Source: Ignavibacteria bacterium
Lineage (GTDB): Bacteria > Bacteroidota > Ignavibacteria > Ignavibacteriales > Ignavibacteriaceae
Direction of reading: 5' to 3'
Assembly (NCBI GenBank): GCA_017302895.1
Contig: JAFLBV010000003.1
Span: forward strand, 259,115-323,114
Length of the DNA stretch: 64,000 bases
The position numbers and the translations under genes are program-made. The notes below the pieces were generated by a model. That model did no database searches. It had not been told where the DNA came from and saw nothing but the letters and a program-made list of their open reading frames with translations. This document shows positions 8,304 through 18,364 of the stretch, piece by piece. Every line of letters starts with the position of its first letter. The stretch's first letter is position 1.

Positions 8304-10698
8304 TACTGAATCTTTATCTCATCCCAATGAGAGGCTTGGTCATCATTTGCAAAGAGTTGCACAAAATGCTAAATGGACGATTAAGAAGGTCAATCCCTCT
8401 TTTTCGATAATTTCATATGACCTTATCGAAAGGGCAGTGGTGGTAGCTGCTGCCCTTCACGATTTGGGTAAGGCGACAAGCTATTTCCAGGAATATCTCC
8501 TGACAGATGCTGCATATGACAAAGATTTGAAGGCACATGCAAACATGTCCGCTGTTGTGGTAAGAGATCTTCTCCAAAGGTCTTTGAATGACAAACAAAT
8601 TGATTCAACATTAAAATTTTATCTTCCTCTGTTGTCCTTTCTATCAGTAAAACGGCATCATGGATATTTGAAAAATATTCCCGATGAAAATACTGTATTT
8701 AAGGGAGCGAGGGATGAGAAGATTCTGACGGACCAACTTGCGGCTCTAAATAAAAATGATGTCAAAATAATTTCTCAAATGCTTCCAACGCTGTCTGAAA
8801 TCGAGACTGATATTTTGGAACTGGTTGAGAATTTCTCACTCCCGGCATTCAAAAGCAGTACGAATATTATTTTCACAAAACTGGAATTTGACAAGCTTCA
8901 TCCTGACAAAAAAATAGAATATTATTTTCTTTGTCTAACCATTTTCTCTTCACTTCTTTATTCAGATAAAAAAGATGTGATTTTAAAAGGTAAAATTGCT
9001 GAAGAAAATCCTGTTCCACTGGATGTTGTCGAGAATTACAGGATGAAGATGGGGTTTGGTGCAGGTTCATCAAACATAGACATTCAAAAAGAACTCGCCT
9101 TCAGGGGAGTAATTGAATCAATAGAGAAAAAATTTGATCCAGACGATCACCTGTATTCCATTACCTTACCAACCGGATTGGGTAAAACCATTACCTCCTT
9201 TAAAGCCGCACAGAAAATCAGCGAAATTTTGGGTGGCGGGCGAAGATTAATATTTACAATCCCGTTCACTTCCATTATTGATCAGACTTTCTCAATTTAT
9301 TCCGGTATGATTGGGACCGATCACTCCGGTATCATACTAAAACACCACCATCTCGCAGAACCTGTTTACAAGGCCAATGAAGAGACCTTCGATATTGATC
9401 AGAGTGAATTTTTAATAGAAACATGGGACTCTTCAGTGGTTGTTACAACTTTTGTCCAACTCTTCGAGTCTCTCATAACCAATTCCAAATCAAGACTCTT
9501 AAAACTGCCTAACATAGCACATTCTGTCATTGTACTTGATGAGGTGCAAAACCTTCCTTACAAATATTGGAAACTGGTTAACAATACTCTTAAAGTTTTT
9601 GCAAAAATCTATGATGTTTATTTTATCCTTCTTACTGCAACACAGCCTTTAATTTTCGAACCGGAAAATGAAATAACAGAACTGGTCCCGGATTATGAAA
9701 GGTTCTTTAAAATATTCAACAGAACAATTTTGTTTAATTTAACTGCTTCTCCCTTCAGAACGGTTGAGGATTTCGCTGAACATATCATCAATTTTGCTTC
9801 AGACAACCCGAATGAAAATATTCTTGTAATAATGAATACCAGGAACAGCAGCAGTAAGTTGTTTGAACTCCTTTCTGATAATATTCCTGATGATTCACTC
9901 TTTTATCTTTCTTCTTCAGTTTCACCGTTTGAGAGAAAAATAATAATAGATGAGATAAAGAAACATGATGAAAACACCAGGAAGATCCTCGTCTCAACTC
10001 AGCTTATAGAAGCAGGAGTTGATATCTCTTTTGATACAGTATTTCGTGAGGTTGCCCCCGTGGATTCAGTACTTCAGGGGGCAGGAAGGGCAAATCGTTA
10101 TAATCTTAACAAAAGCCCCTCTTCTGTCTATATTTTTGCGTTTGAAGGAAAGGAAGATAAAAGTTCATTAATTTATGGAAGTGAACTTATGCAGGCATCA
10201 AGGCAGATTTTTAACTCGAAAATTGGTGAAGGCGGGGTGAGCGAAAACCACTATCTGGAGCTGATTCGTGAATATTTTACAGCACTTAAAAGTTTTTCAA
10301 CAAATTTGGGTTGTGAATATCTGAATGCTGTATCTTCCCTTGAATTTGAAAACACTGGGAAATTCACATTAATTGAGGAGTCAAAATTTCAGGTACCTGT
10401 GTTCCTGTTATTAAATGAAGAAGCAATATCCGTTTGGACGAAATTTCAGGAAATTATGAAAGAGAACATCCCCATATACGAAAAGAAGAACAAATTCGCT
10501 TTTATCAAGTCAAGATTCTACGAATTTGTAATAAATGTATCAGTAAAAGATGATGAGAGGATGAATGTCTTCAACAGAGAACCAGAATTTGGTTTTCAAG
10601 TTTGGAATCCTGATTATGGTGACAGTTTTTATTCTTACTCACCCGATGATTTCAGGAGGAACAGGGGATTTGTCAAAAACACTTCGGCGGTTTTATGA
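8281..10698 (+). CDS. cas3: CRISPR helicase-nuclease Cas3 (HD and DExH domains)
   Basis: Protein of 805 residues, complete. An N-terminal HD nuclease domain has histidines in the expected spacing: H21/H22, H60-D61 in ALHDLGKA, H86 and H126-H127 in KRHHGYL. The SF2 helicase domains follow: Walker A TLPTGLGKT near 294-302, Walker B DEVQ at 420-423 (a DEVQ form of DExH), LTATQP near 451, and QGAGRANR at 599-606. After Cascade opens the target, Cas3 nicks and degrades it while moving along DNA. The ATG at 8281 lies inside the end of cas5; a TTG 30 bases upstream is less likely. The stop overlaps the start of cas6 (ATGA). All catalytic motifs are present, so interference should be functional. Confidence 0.96.
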   Translation: METSSFFDTESLSHPNERLGHHLQRVAQNAKWTIKKVNPSFSIISYDLIERAVVVAAALHDLGKATSYFQEYLLTDAAYDKDLKAHANMSAVVVRDLLQRSLNDKQIDSTLKFYLPLLSFLSVKRHHGYLKNIPDENTVFKGARDEKILTDQLAALNKNDVKIISQMLPTLSEIETDILELVENFSLPAFKSSTNIIFTKLEFDKLHPDKKIEYYFLCLTIFSSLLYSDKKDVILKGKIAEENPVPLDVVENYRMKMGFGAGSSNIDIQKELAFRGVIESIEKKFDPDDHLYSITLPTGLGKTITSFKAAQKISEILGGGRRLIFTIPFTSIIDQTFSIYSGMIGTDHSGIILKHHHLAEPVYKANEETFDIDQSEFLIETWDSSVVVTTFVQLFESLITNSKSRLLKLPNIAHSVIVLDEVQNLPYKYWKLVNNTLKVFAKIYDVYFILLTATQPLIFEPENEITELVPDYERFFKIFNRTILFNLTASPFRTVEDFAEHIINFASDNPNENILVIMNTRNSSSKLFELLSDNIPDDSLFYLSSSVSPFERKIIIDEIKKHDENTRKILVSTQLIEAGVDISFDTVFREVAPVDSVLQGAGRANRYNLNKSPSSVYIFAFEGKEDKSSLIYGSELMQASRQIFNSKIGEGGVSENHYLELIREYFTALKSFSTNLGCEYLNAVSSLEFENTGKFTLIEESKFQVPVFLLLNEEAISVWTKFQEIMKENIPIYEKKNKFAFIKSRFYEFVINVSVKDDERMNVFNREPEFGFQVWNPDYGDSFYSYSPDDFRRNRGFVKNTSAVL

Positions 10699-11381
10699 AA
10701 AAAATTGACTACACCGTCTTTCACTGCCCGGATGTCAAACTAAGAAAAAGAGATGCAGTCAAACTAAGGGGCTACATCGGGAATGTTTTTAGAGAGGTCT
10801 CTCCGCTGCTCCACAATCATTTTGAGGATGGGACCTTAAGATATAAATATCCGCTTGTTCAGTATAAAGTTATTGAAGAACAACCTTTCATAGTGGGTCT
10901 TGATGAAGGAGCCAGGCTGCTTCGTGAAATATTTTTGGATATCAAAGAATTTCTTGTGGATGATGAACGAATTGCAGTCAGGGAAAAGTATCTGGGGTCA
11001 GACATGAGATATCTTGGAGTGGATGATGAACTTCATTCTTACGAGTTTTTGACAAACTGGATGGCACTTAATGACGAAAATTTCAGGAAATACATGGCTA
11101 TTACTCACGCTCTTGAGAGACAGGATTTTCTCCGGAAGATTCTGACGGGCAATTTTTTAAGTTTGTTCAAATCTCTCGGCCATCATGAAGAAAAACAAAT
11201 CATGGCGATTGTTGATGTCCGGGGAGACCATTCAAATTTTAAGGACAACAGGATGTTGGTATTTAAAGGTGAGTTTACCTCAAATGTGCTTCTGCCTCCA
11301 CTAATCGGTATAGGCAAAGCAGTATCCAGAGGATTTGGTTCAATCAAAGAGAAAGGTTCCGAACTTGTATCTTACGATTGA
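10695..11381 (+). CDS. cas6: CRISPR RNA endonuclease Cas6 (Cas6b-like)
   Basis: Protein of 228 residues that starts inside the cas3 stop codon. The C-terminal glycine-rich loop GIGKAVSRGFGSIKEKG (about residues 207-223) is the RAMP motif of Cas6 proteins and corresponds to the Cas6b C-terminal domain. The N-terminus, LRGYIGNVFREVSPLLHNH, matches the Cas6b N-terminal type. Cas6 cuts the long array transcript inside each repeat and leaves the eight-base 5' handle, ATTGAAAC for this array. The exact catalytic residue cannot be assigned from sequence alone. The gene's 3' end overlaps the frame of the cas1 remnant. Confidence 0.85.
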   Translation: MKKIDYTVFHCPDVKLRKRDAVKLRGYIGNVFREVSPLLHNHFEDGTLRYKYPLVQYKVIEEQPFIVGLDEGARLLREIFLDIKEFLVDDERIAVREKYLGSDMRYLGVDDELHSYEFLTNWMALNDENFRKYMAITHALERQDFLRKILTGNFLSLFKSLGHHEEKQIMAIVDVRGDHSNFKDNRMLVFKGEFTSNVLLPPLIGIGKAVSRGFGSIKEKGSELVSYD

Positions 11382-11733
11382 TTCATATGGTGCATACATA
11401 CATGTTAAAGATGAAATGTTTGAGATCATCCTACGAAGCAGCGGAAGTGAGGTTAAAAGGCTTTTTTCACCCAAAAAGATTACAACCCTCTCTCTTAATC
11501 AGGGGGCAGCAATTTCCGGTGCTGCCACTGAACTCGCTCTAAAAAATAACATCGACATCATTTTCCTCGACAGATTTAATGACCCTGTCGGGAGGGTTTG
11601 GTTCCCGGGATTAGGTTCGACGACCAAAATCAGGAAGGCACAACTGTTTGCTTCCGTCTCCGGAAAAGGGCTTGATTTCGTTAAAGCCTGGCTTGTCGCA
11701 AAAACGGGAAACAGAATTGAATTTCTGGTTTAG
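11335..11733 (+). CDS. cas1: Cas1, truncated: N-terminal domain only
   Basis: Frame of at most 132 residues, whereas Cas1 is normally about 300-340. What remains is the Cas1 N-terminal beta domain and the start of the helical domain: YGAYIHVKDEMFEI, LALKNNIDIIFLDRF, GRVWFPGLGSTTKIRKAQL, ending NRIEFLV then stop. The catalytic Glu, His and Asp of the integrase all lie in the missing C-terminal domain, so this product cannot integrate spacers. No ATG starts it; TTG codons at 11335 and 11365 are possible, the second with AAAGG about eight bases upstream and a start nearer to the family norm. The first CRISPR repeat begins 27 bases after the stop, so a deletion probably removed the rest of cas1, cas2 and the leader. 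Confidence 0.85.
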   Translation: MVQSKRKVPNLYLTIDSYGAYIHVKDEMFEIILRSSGSEVKRLFSPKKITTLSLNQGAAISGAATELALKNNIDIIFLDRFNDPVGRVWFPGLGSTTKIRKAQLFASVSGKGLDFVKAWLVAKTGNRIEFLV

Positions 11734-11746
11734 ACTTATAAAGTCT
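11732..11746. other. Perfect 6-bp hairpin overlapping the cas1 remnant stop
   Basis: AGACTT (11732-11737) and AAGTCT (11741-11746) are exact complements around an ATA loop, directly at the stop of the truncated cas1 and 15 bases before the first repeat. There is no U tract, so it is a weak terminator at best. It may be part of the deletion junction. Confidence 0.4.
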
Positions 11747-11760
11747 CATCAGTGAATCTG

Positions 11761-14700
11761 CTTCGTGAGCCAATTCCATCATAACAAGGATTGAAACAGT
11801 AATCCTGCTGTAAAAATAGTTGCAGTAAGTAACACTTCGTGAGCCAATTCCATCATAACAAGGATTGAAACTTTTCCAGTGCCTATTAATAATAAACTAA
11901 TAGGAGCCTTCGTGAGCCAATTCCATCATAACAAGGATTGAAACGTAAGCATGGAAAAACCTGATCTTACTTCCAGAAGGCTTCGTGAGCCAATTCCATC
12001 ATAACAAGGATTGAAACTTCTCAAAGTTGAAGGGTTGACTAAACAAATAATCAACTTCGTGAGCCAATTCCATCATAACAAGGATTGAAACTCTCTTTTC
12101 CGGTTCCTTTGTCTTGAGCTAACCAAACTTCGTGAGCCAATTCCATCATAACAAGGATTGAAACCCGATTGCATCAATGAAGTTCGCCGAGAGGATTAAA
12201 CTTCGTGAGCCAATTCCATCATAACAAGGATTGAAACAAACCCTTAACGGTCTTTTGAACTCGAACCTAAAACTTCGTGAGCCAATTCCATCATAACAAG
12301 GATTGAAACTCGAGATTACAAGTTTACCCCCGTACACAATTCAGCTTCGTGAGCCAATTCCATCATAACAAGGATTGAAACTTGCAGCATACGGCGGTTA
12401 TGATCAGAATGATTTCTTCGTGAGCCAATTCCATCATAACAAGGATTGAAACTGTTCCGTTTGCCAAACTCTATGAAGCTCCGATCAACTTCGTGAGCCA
12501 ATTCCATCATAACAAGGATTGAAACCATTCCAGTCATCAAAGAACCGTTTGCCATACTTATCTTCGTGAGCCAATTCCATCATAACAAGGATTGAAACTT
12601 TTTTTCAGGAACTTATCAAGGTCTGTCCTGACACTTCGTGAGCCAATTCCATCATAACAAGGATTGAAACCCGAGAATTTGGTCGATCGTGGCCCGTATA
12701 GACAGTCTTCGTGAGCCAATTCCATCATAACAAGGATTGAAACCCTGTAGCGAGCATTATCTCTCCAATGATATTTTTTCTTCGTGAGCCAATTCCATCA
12801 TAACAAGGATTGAAACCGATTCTGTTCTACAAATACGGCGGTGAGCGGGTTCTTCGTGAGCCAATTCCATCATAACAAGGATTGAAACTCCTGACAGAGG
12901 GTTACGACCTGCCTCGTATTGATCTTCGTGAGCCAATTCCATCATAACAAGGATTGAAACCTCGTGTTCTCAATCCGGCTTGTAACCGAACCGACAACTT
13001 CGTGAGCCAATTCCATCATAACAAGGATTGAAACCTTGTCTGAAAGTTAGATCAGCACCGCCGAGATATTCTTCGTGAGCCAATTCCATCATAACAAGGA
13101 TTGAAACTCTTTGTAATAACCTATACCCAGAGGAGGAAAAATACTTCGTGAGCCAATTCCATCATAACAAGGATTGAAACTAAGAAATTTCAAAAATTAT
13201 CGAGTAAGTTGCCCACTTCGTGAGCCAATTCCATCATAACAAGGATTGAAACGTAATCCGTCCAAGTCCTCGCCGTTTGCCTTAAATTCTTCGTGAGCCA
13301 ATTCCATCATAACAAGGATTGAAACTTTCCTCAACAGGGAAACTGCTGAGTAACTCATGCACTTCGTGAGCCAATTCCATCATAACAAGGATTGAAACTT
13401 CCAGAACAAATGTGACGACTGCCAATAGGACTATCTTCGTGAGCCAATTCCATCATAACAAGGATTGAAACTGAAGTATGGAAACCTTAATAACAAGAGG
13501 TAATATGCTTCGTGAGCCAATTCCATCATAACAAGGATTGAAACCGAGACATGGTGGTTTGGTTCGCTTGTCACAGGTGCTTCGTGAGCCAATTCCATCA
13601 TAACAAGGATTGAAACAGTAATCCGAAACGCTGCCAAAGGTCTCTTTTGGTCTCTTCGTGAGCCAATTCCATCATAACAAGGATTGAAACTCGAGGATTG
13701 CATCTATATTTTCTGTGCTCATACTTCTTCGTGAGCCAATTCCATCATAACAAGGATTGAAACTCCGGTTCGGGAAGTGGAAGAATGAGGAGCCAATAAC
13801 TTCGTGAGCCAATTCCATCATAACAAGGATTGAAACAATATTGGATCCACTTTCACATTCGTGGCAATGTAACTTCGTGAGCCAATTCCATCATAACAAG
13901 GATTGAAACAGACGGCTGATTTCATATTTCAGTCAGATTTTTTCCTCTTCGTGAGCCAATTCCATCATAACAAGGATTGAAACTAACGATATGAAAGAAC
14001 CGGGATTTGTCCAAAGTTCTTCGTGAGCCAATTCCATCATAACAAGGATTGAAACTCAAAGAAAAAAGCTATTATAAATTTAATGGTAAAAATCTTCGTG
14101 AGCCAATTCCATCATAACAAGGATTGAAACCTTTGTGCCCTTCCAACTGCTCGAAATAAGGCTTCCTTCGTGAGCCAATTCCATCATAACAAGGATTGAA
14201 ACACCGTTTTTGTTACGATTGCATCGGTAGTCTTCACGCTTCGTGAGCCAATTCCATCATAACAAGGATTGAAACATTCCCTTCTCCTTTGCCTCTTTCG
14301 CGATACGGATCATCTTCGTGAGCCAATTCCATCATAACAAGGATTGAAACTTACGGACTAAAACAGGGACTTCCGCATTTGCGACACTTCGTGAGCCAAT
14401 TCCATCATAACAAGGATTGAAACACAGACGCAAATCACCTCGGGACAGTCGCCGAGTATCTTCGTGAGCCAATTCCATCATAACAAGGATTGAAACGCTG
14501 AATGTTAAAACTAAAGGTGCATAGGTCGCATCCTTCGTGAGCCAATTCCATCATAACAAGGATTGAAACTCATATGAAGTGTTTCGTCAAAATAAGCATA
14601 TATCCTTCGTGAGCCAATTCCATCATAACAAGGATTGAAACGCTGTTGAGTTAAAAGACAGCGGATATAAGACAGGCTTCGTGAGCCAATTCCATCATAA

Positions 14701-17050
14701 CAAGGATTGAAACTTTCTCGTATACTGATTCCCACCCGTTGAAGGGTTACTTCGTGAGCCAATTCCATCATAACAAGGATTGAAACATTATCATAAACTT
14801 TACTGCAGAGTAGCCGAGCCCGCTTCGTGAGCCAATTCCATCATAACAAGGATTGAAACATATTCATTAATTCCGATACGAGGGCTGTTTTTGTACTTCG
14901 TGAGCCAATTCCATCATAACAAGGATTGAAACTCATTGTAGGCGTTCACACTCTCGGAATCAGCATCAACTTCGTGAGCCAATTCCATCATAACAAGGAT
15001 TGAAACTCATATGAAGTGTTTCATCAAAATAAGCATATATCGTCTTCGTGAGCCAATTCCATCATAACAAGGATTGAAACTCCCGTGCTCCGTCGGGGGC
15101 GGATGTCATCACAACACTTCGTGAGCCAATTCCATCATAACAAGGATTGAAACCATATTTCTCTAATTGGCTCATATTTTCCATAACGACTTCGTGAGCC
15201 AATTCCATCATAACAAGGATTGAAACCCCGGTTGTAATCGATGGACACCTGTTGCACCTGCGACTTCGTGAGCCAATTCCATCATAACAAGGATTGAAAC
15301 GTTTTCTTCAGAATAATTTCCATTGCCGTCCCCTTACTTCGTGAGCCAATTCCATCATAACAAGGATTGAAACATAAGGTCAAAAGTGGCAATGTATTTA
15401 TTTTTTCAGCTTCGTGAGCCAATTCCATCATAACAAGGATTGAAACCTCAAATTTTGAAATGTTACTCACGAAAGTTACTCACTTCGTGAGCCAATTCCA
15501 TCATAATAAGGATTGAAACCTGTCAAGCTTGCGGATAATGGCGTTGGTCTTGTTTTCTTCGTGAGCCAATTCCATCATAACAAGGATTGAAACAGATCGT
15601 CGTAGGTAAGAAATTTCCGTTCCGTCTTTGCTTCGTGAGCCAATTCCATCATAACAAGGATTGAAACTCGCTCCTTTGTGATCCCGTGCCAGTGGTGTTG
15701 GTCTTCGTGAGCCAATTCCATCATAACAAGGATTGAAACCTCAAATTTGTTAGCCAAAAATTACGAAACCATAGACTTCGTGAGCCAATTCCATCATAAC
15801 AAGGATTGAAACTTGCTTTTTGCAATAACTTCAATTTGATCTTTATATTCTTCGTGAGCCAATTCCATCATAACAAGGATTGAAACAAGATGAAGTGGAT
15901 GTTATTGCTAATCATTACAACTACTTCGTGAGCCAATTCCATCATAACAAGGATTGAAACTTTCCGTTCTTAATGGGAGCAACAACGAATCTGATTCTTC
16001 GTGAGCCAATTCCATCATAACAAGGATTGAAACATGGAATAGGTGTTTAGGGTGTCTGAAGTAATAGATCTTCGTGAGCCAATTCCATCATAACAAGGAT
16101 TGAAACATTGTATTGTAGATTTCTGCGAGATTAAATGTGCTACTTCGTGAGCCAATTCCATCATAACAAGGATTGAAACTATAATTAATTATTTACTTAC
16201 TTAACTACTTACATCTTCGTGAGCCAATTCCATCATAACAAGGATTGAAACATCGAAGTGAAGAATCCTCTCGAAGGGTTCAAATACTTCGTGAGCCAAT
16301 TCCATCATAACAAGGATTGAAACAATAAGTTTGCCATAATCTTTCCTTAAAATGTAATTACTTCGTGAGCCAATTCCATCATAACAAGGATTGAAACTTG
16401 GAACATGGTCTATATTACATTGAAACCGATCAGCTTCGCGAGCCAATTCCATCATAACAAGGATTGAAACACGGAGATAGCGGGTATCTTCCTGAATGTT
16501 GGAAACTTCGTGAGCCAATTCCATCATAACAAGGATTGAAACACGGAGATAGCGGGTATCTTCCTGAATGTTGGAAACTTCGTGAGCCAATTCCATCATA
16601 ACAAGGATTGAAACCCGGTTCTTGAATTAAAGACGATCCCCGAAATATCCCCTTCGTGAGCCAATTCCATCATAACAAGGATTGAAACACCATAAGGAGC
16701 AGATTTGAAGAAGAAAACAGATAACTTCGTGAGCCAATTCCATCATAACAAGGATTGAAACCGAAATATTTGCTGAAGTCGGCAGATGTCATACCTCTTC
16801 GTGAGCCAATTCCATCATAACAAGGATTGAAACTAAAAGAATTTGCGAATTTTTGCGACATCGTAGGCTCCTTCGTGAGCCAATTCCATCATAACAAGGA
16901 TTGAAACGTTGGTCTGCTTTCTCCGGTGCTACCAAATACCGTATACTTCGTGAGCCAATTCCATCATAACAAAGATTGAAACGACAGTCAACGGGATAAA
17001 ATCCAATTCGACGCGAAGCTTCGTGAGCCAATTCCATCATAACAAGGATT
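11761..17050 (+). CRISPR. Type I-B CRISPR array, 73 repeats and 72 spacers
   Basis: I located 73 starts of a 37-base repeat that opens CTTCGTGAGCCAATTCC and ends AAGGATTGAAAC; start-to-start spacing is 71-75 bases, so spacers are 34-38 long. The repeat is nearly invariant: single changes occur in the copies at 15483, 16434 (CTTCGCG) and 16946, and the last copy at 17019 loses its final bases (GGATT then AAATT). Decay at the far end, the ATTGAAAC 3' end and the cas genes upstream all give transcription on the plus strand, with the 11761 copy nearest the cas genes. There is no leader of normal length between cas1 and the first repeat. One spacer is duplicated exactly (16471-16505 and 16543-16577) and one pair differs by one base (14570-14604 and 15007-15043). 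Small frames on either strand within the array are repeat artefacts. Confidence 0.99.
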
Positions 17051-17143
17051 AAATTTAGTTTTACATTAAGTAACACCTCATTCCCCTTTCAGGAGAACAC
17101 TCCAACCCTTAAATTACACTTCCCAATAATTAAAATGTGAAAT

Positions 17144-18337
17144 ATGGAATCGATTAAAGAAATTTACCGGATTGGTTTTGGTCCCTCGAGCAGCCACACG
17201 ATGGGTCCGAGAAAAGCTGCTGAGATCTTCAAAGAGAAAAATATTGATGCATCCCGCTTCAGGGTAACACTCCATGGCTCTCTTGCAGCCACGGGAAGAG
17301 GACACCTGACAGATAAGGCGATTATGGAGGTTTTATCCCCCGAAAAGACTGAAATTCTGTGGAAACCGGAGGATATTCTTGCGAAACACCCGAATGCTTT
17401 AACCCTCGAAGCATATGATGCTGATGGTAAAATTATCGATTCCTGGCGTGTTTACTCGGTTGGTGGCGGGAAGATTATAGATGATGATCATGATCCGACA
17501 GAAGACTCTATTTATCCGCACAATACAATGAACGATATTCTGAAATGGACAAAGCAGACGGGCAGGTCGTTCTGGGAATATGTTGAGCAAGTGGAGGGAA
17601 AGGATATCTATGACCACCTGGCGAATGTTTGGGAAGTGATGCAACTGGCGATTAAAAATGGTCTGGAGGCAGAGGGGGTTTTACCGGGTCCTCTTAATTT
17701 AAGAAGAAAAGCCTCGTCATATTTTGTAAAAGCAAAAAATTATTCGGGAACCCTTAAGGAGAAAACCCTCATTTTCTCTTATGCTCTGGCAGTTGGAGAG
17801 GAAAATGCTGCCGGTGGACAAATAGTTACGGCCCCTACCTGCGGTTCATGTGGCACAATGCCTGCGGTGCTTAAGAGACTGAAGGACAGTTTTGAATTTT
17901 CGGATCAGAAAATACTTCGTGCACTCGCAACAGCGGGACTTGTGGGAAATCTGGTAAAACACAATGCATCAATTTCGGGTGCAAAAGTCGGTTGCCAGGG
18001 GGAAGTAGGAACCGCATGTGCGATGGCAAGTGCGGCTGCCACTCAGCTTCTCGGTGGGACACCACTTCAGATAGAATATGCAGCGGAAATGGGGATTGAG
18101 CACCACCTCGGCCTAACCTGCGACCCGATAATGGGGCTCGTTCAGGTTCCCTGTATCGAAAGAAATGCCTTCGCTGCCGAAAGGGCTTTCAACACGGCTA
18201 CATTCTCCCTTCTCTCCGACGGGCAGCACCTCGTTTCGTTCGATAAAATTGTGAAAACGATGAAGCAGACGGGGCATGACATCCCCTCGATATACAAGGA
18301 AACTTCAGAGGGGGGCATGGCTCTCTTTTATTCATAG
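17144..18337 (+). CDS. sdaA: L-serine ammonia-lyase, iron-sulfur dependent, single chain
   Basis: Protein of 397 residues that deaminates L-serine to pyruvate and ammonia. The N-terminal beta domain begins with GFGPSSSHTMGPRKAAE (about residues 11-27), the family hallmark. The C-terminal alpha domain has APTCGSCGTMPAV near 229-241, VGCQGEVGTACAMA near 282-295 and LTCDPIMGLVQVPCIER near 324-340; cysteines in these segments coordinate the 4Fe-4S cluster that acts as Lewis acid. Alpha and beta parts are fused, as in SdaA/SdaB. The start at 17144 puts the motif at the usual distance. The gene begins 94 bases after the end of the CRISPR array and seems unrelated to it. A single gene, probably with its own promoter. 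Confidence 0.94.
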   Translation: MESIKEIYRIGFGPSSSHTMGPRKAAEIFKEKNIDASRFRVTLHGSLAATGRGHLTDKAIMEVLSPEKTEILWKPEDILAKHPNALTLEAYDADGKIIDSWRVYSVGGGKIIDDDHDPTEDSIYPHNTMNDILKWTKQTGRSFWEYVEQVEGKDIYDHLANVWEVMQLAIKNGLEAEGVLPGPLNLRRKASSYFVKAKNYSGTLKEKTLIFSYALAVGEENAAGGQIVTAPTCGSCGTMPAVLKRLKDSFEFSDQKILRALATAGLVGNLVKHNASISGAKVGCQGEVGTACAMASAAATQLLGGTPLQIEYAAEMGIEHHLGLTCDPIMGLVQVPCIERNAFAAERAFNTATFSLLSDGQHLVSFDKIVKTMKQTGHDIPSIYKETSEGGMALFYS

Positions 18338-18364
18338 AAAATTAGTAAGTTTACGCACTTTTTT

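Noticed and set aside
15447..15775. Two spacers that both begin CTCAAATTT (15447 and 15740) as related acquisitions
   Set aside because: They diverge fully after about nine bases, which is within chance for 72 spacers.
12146..17076. Minus-strand open frames in the CRISPR array with recurring text such as NPCYDGIGSR and ILVMMELAHE
   Set aside because: They are translations of the 37-base repeat in different frames; no start signals or family resemblance.
17056..17143. Search for cas2, cas4 or a second leader after the array
   Set aside because: Only 88 bases remain before the serine dehydratase start and no frame or leader-like sequence is visible.
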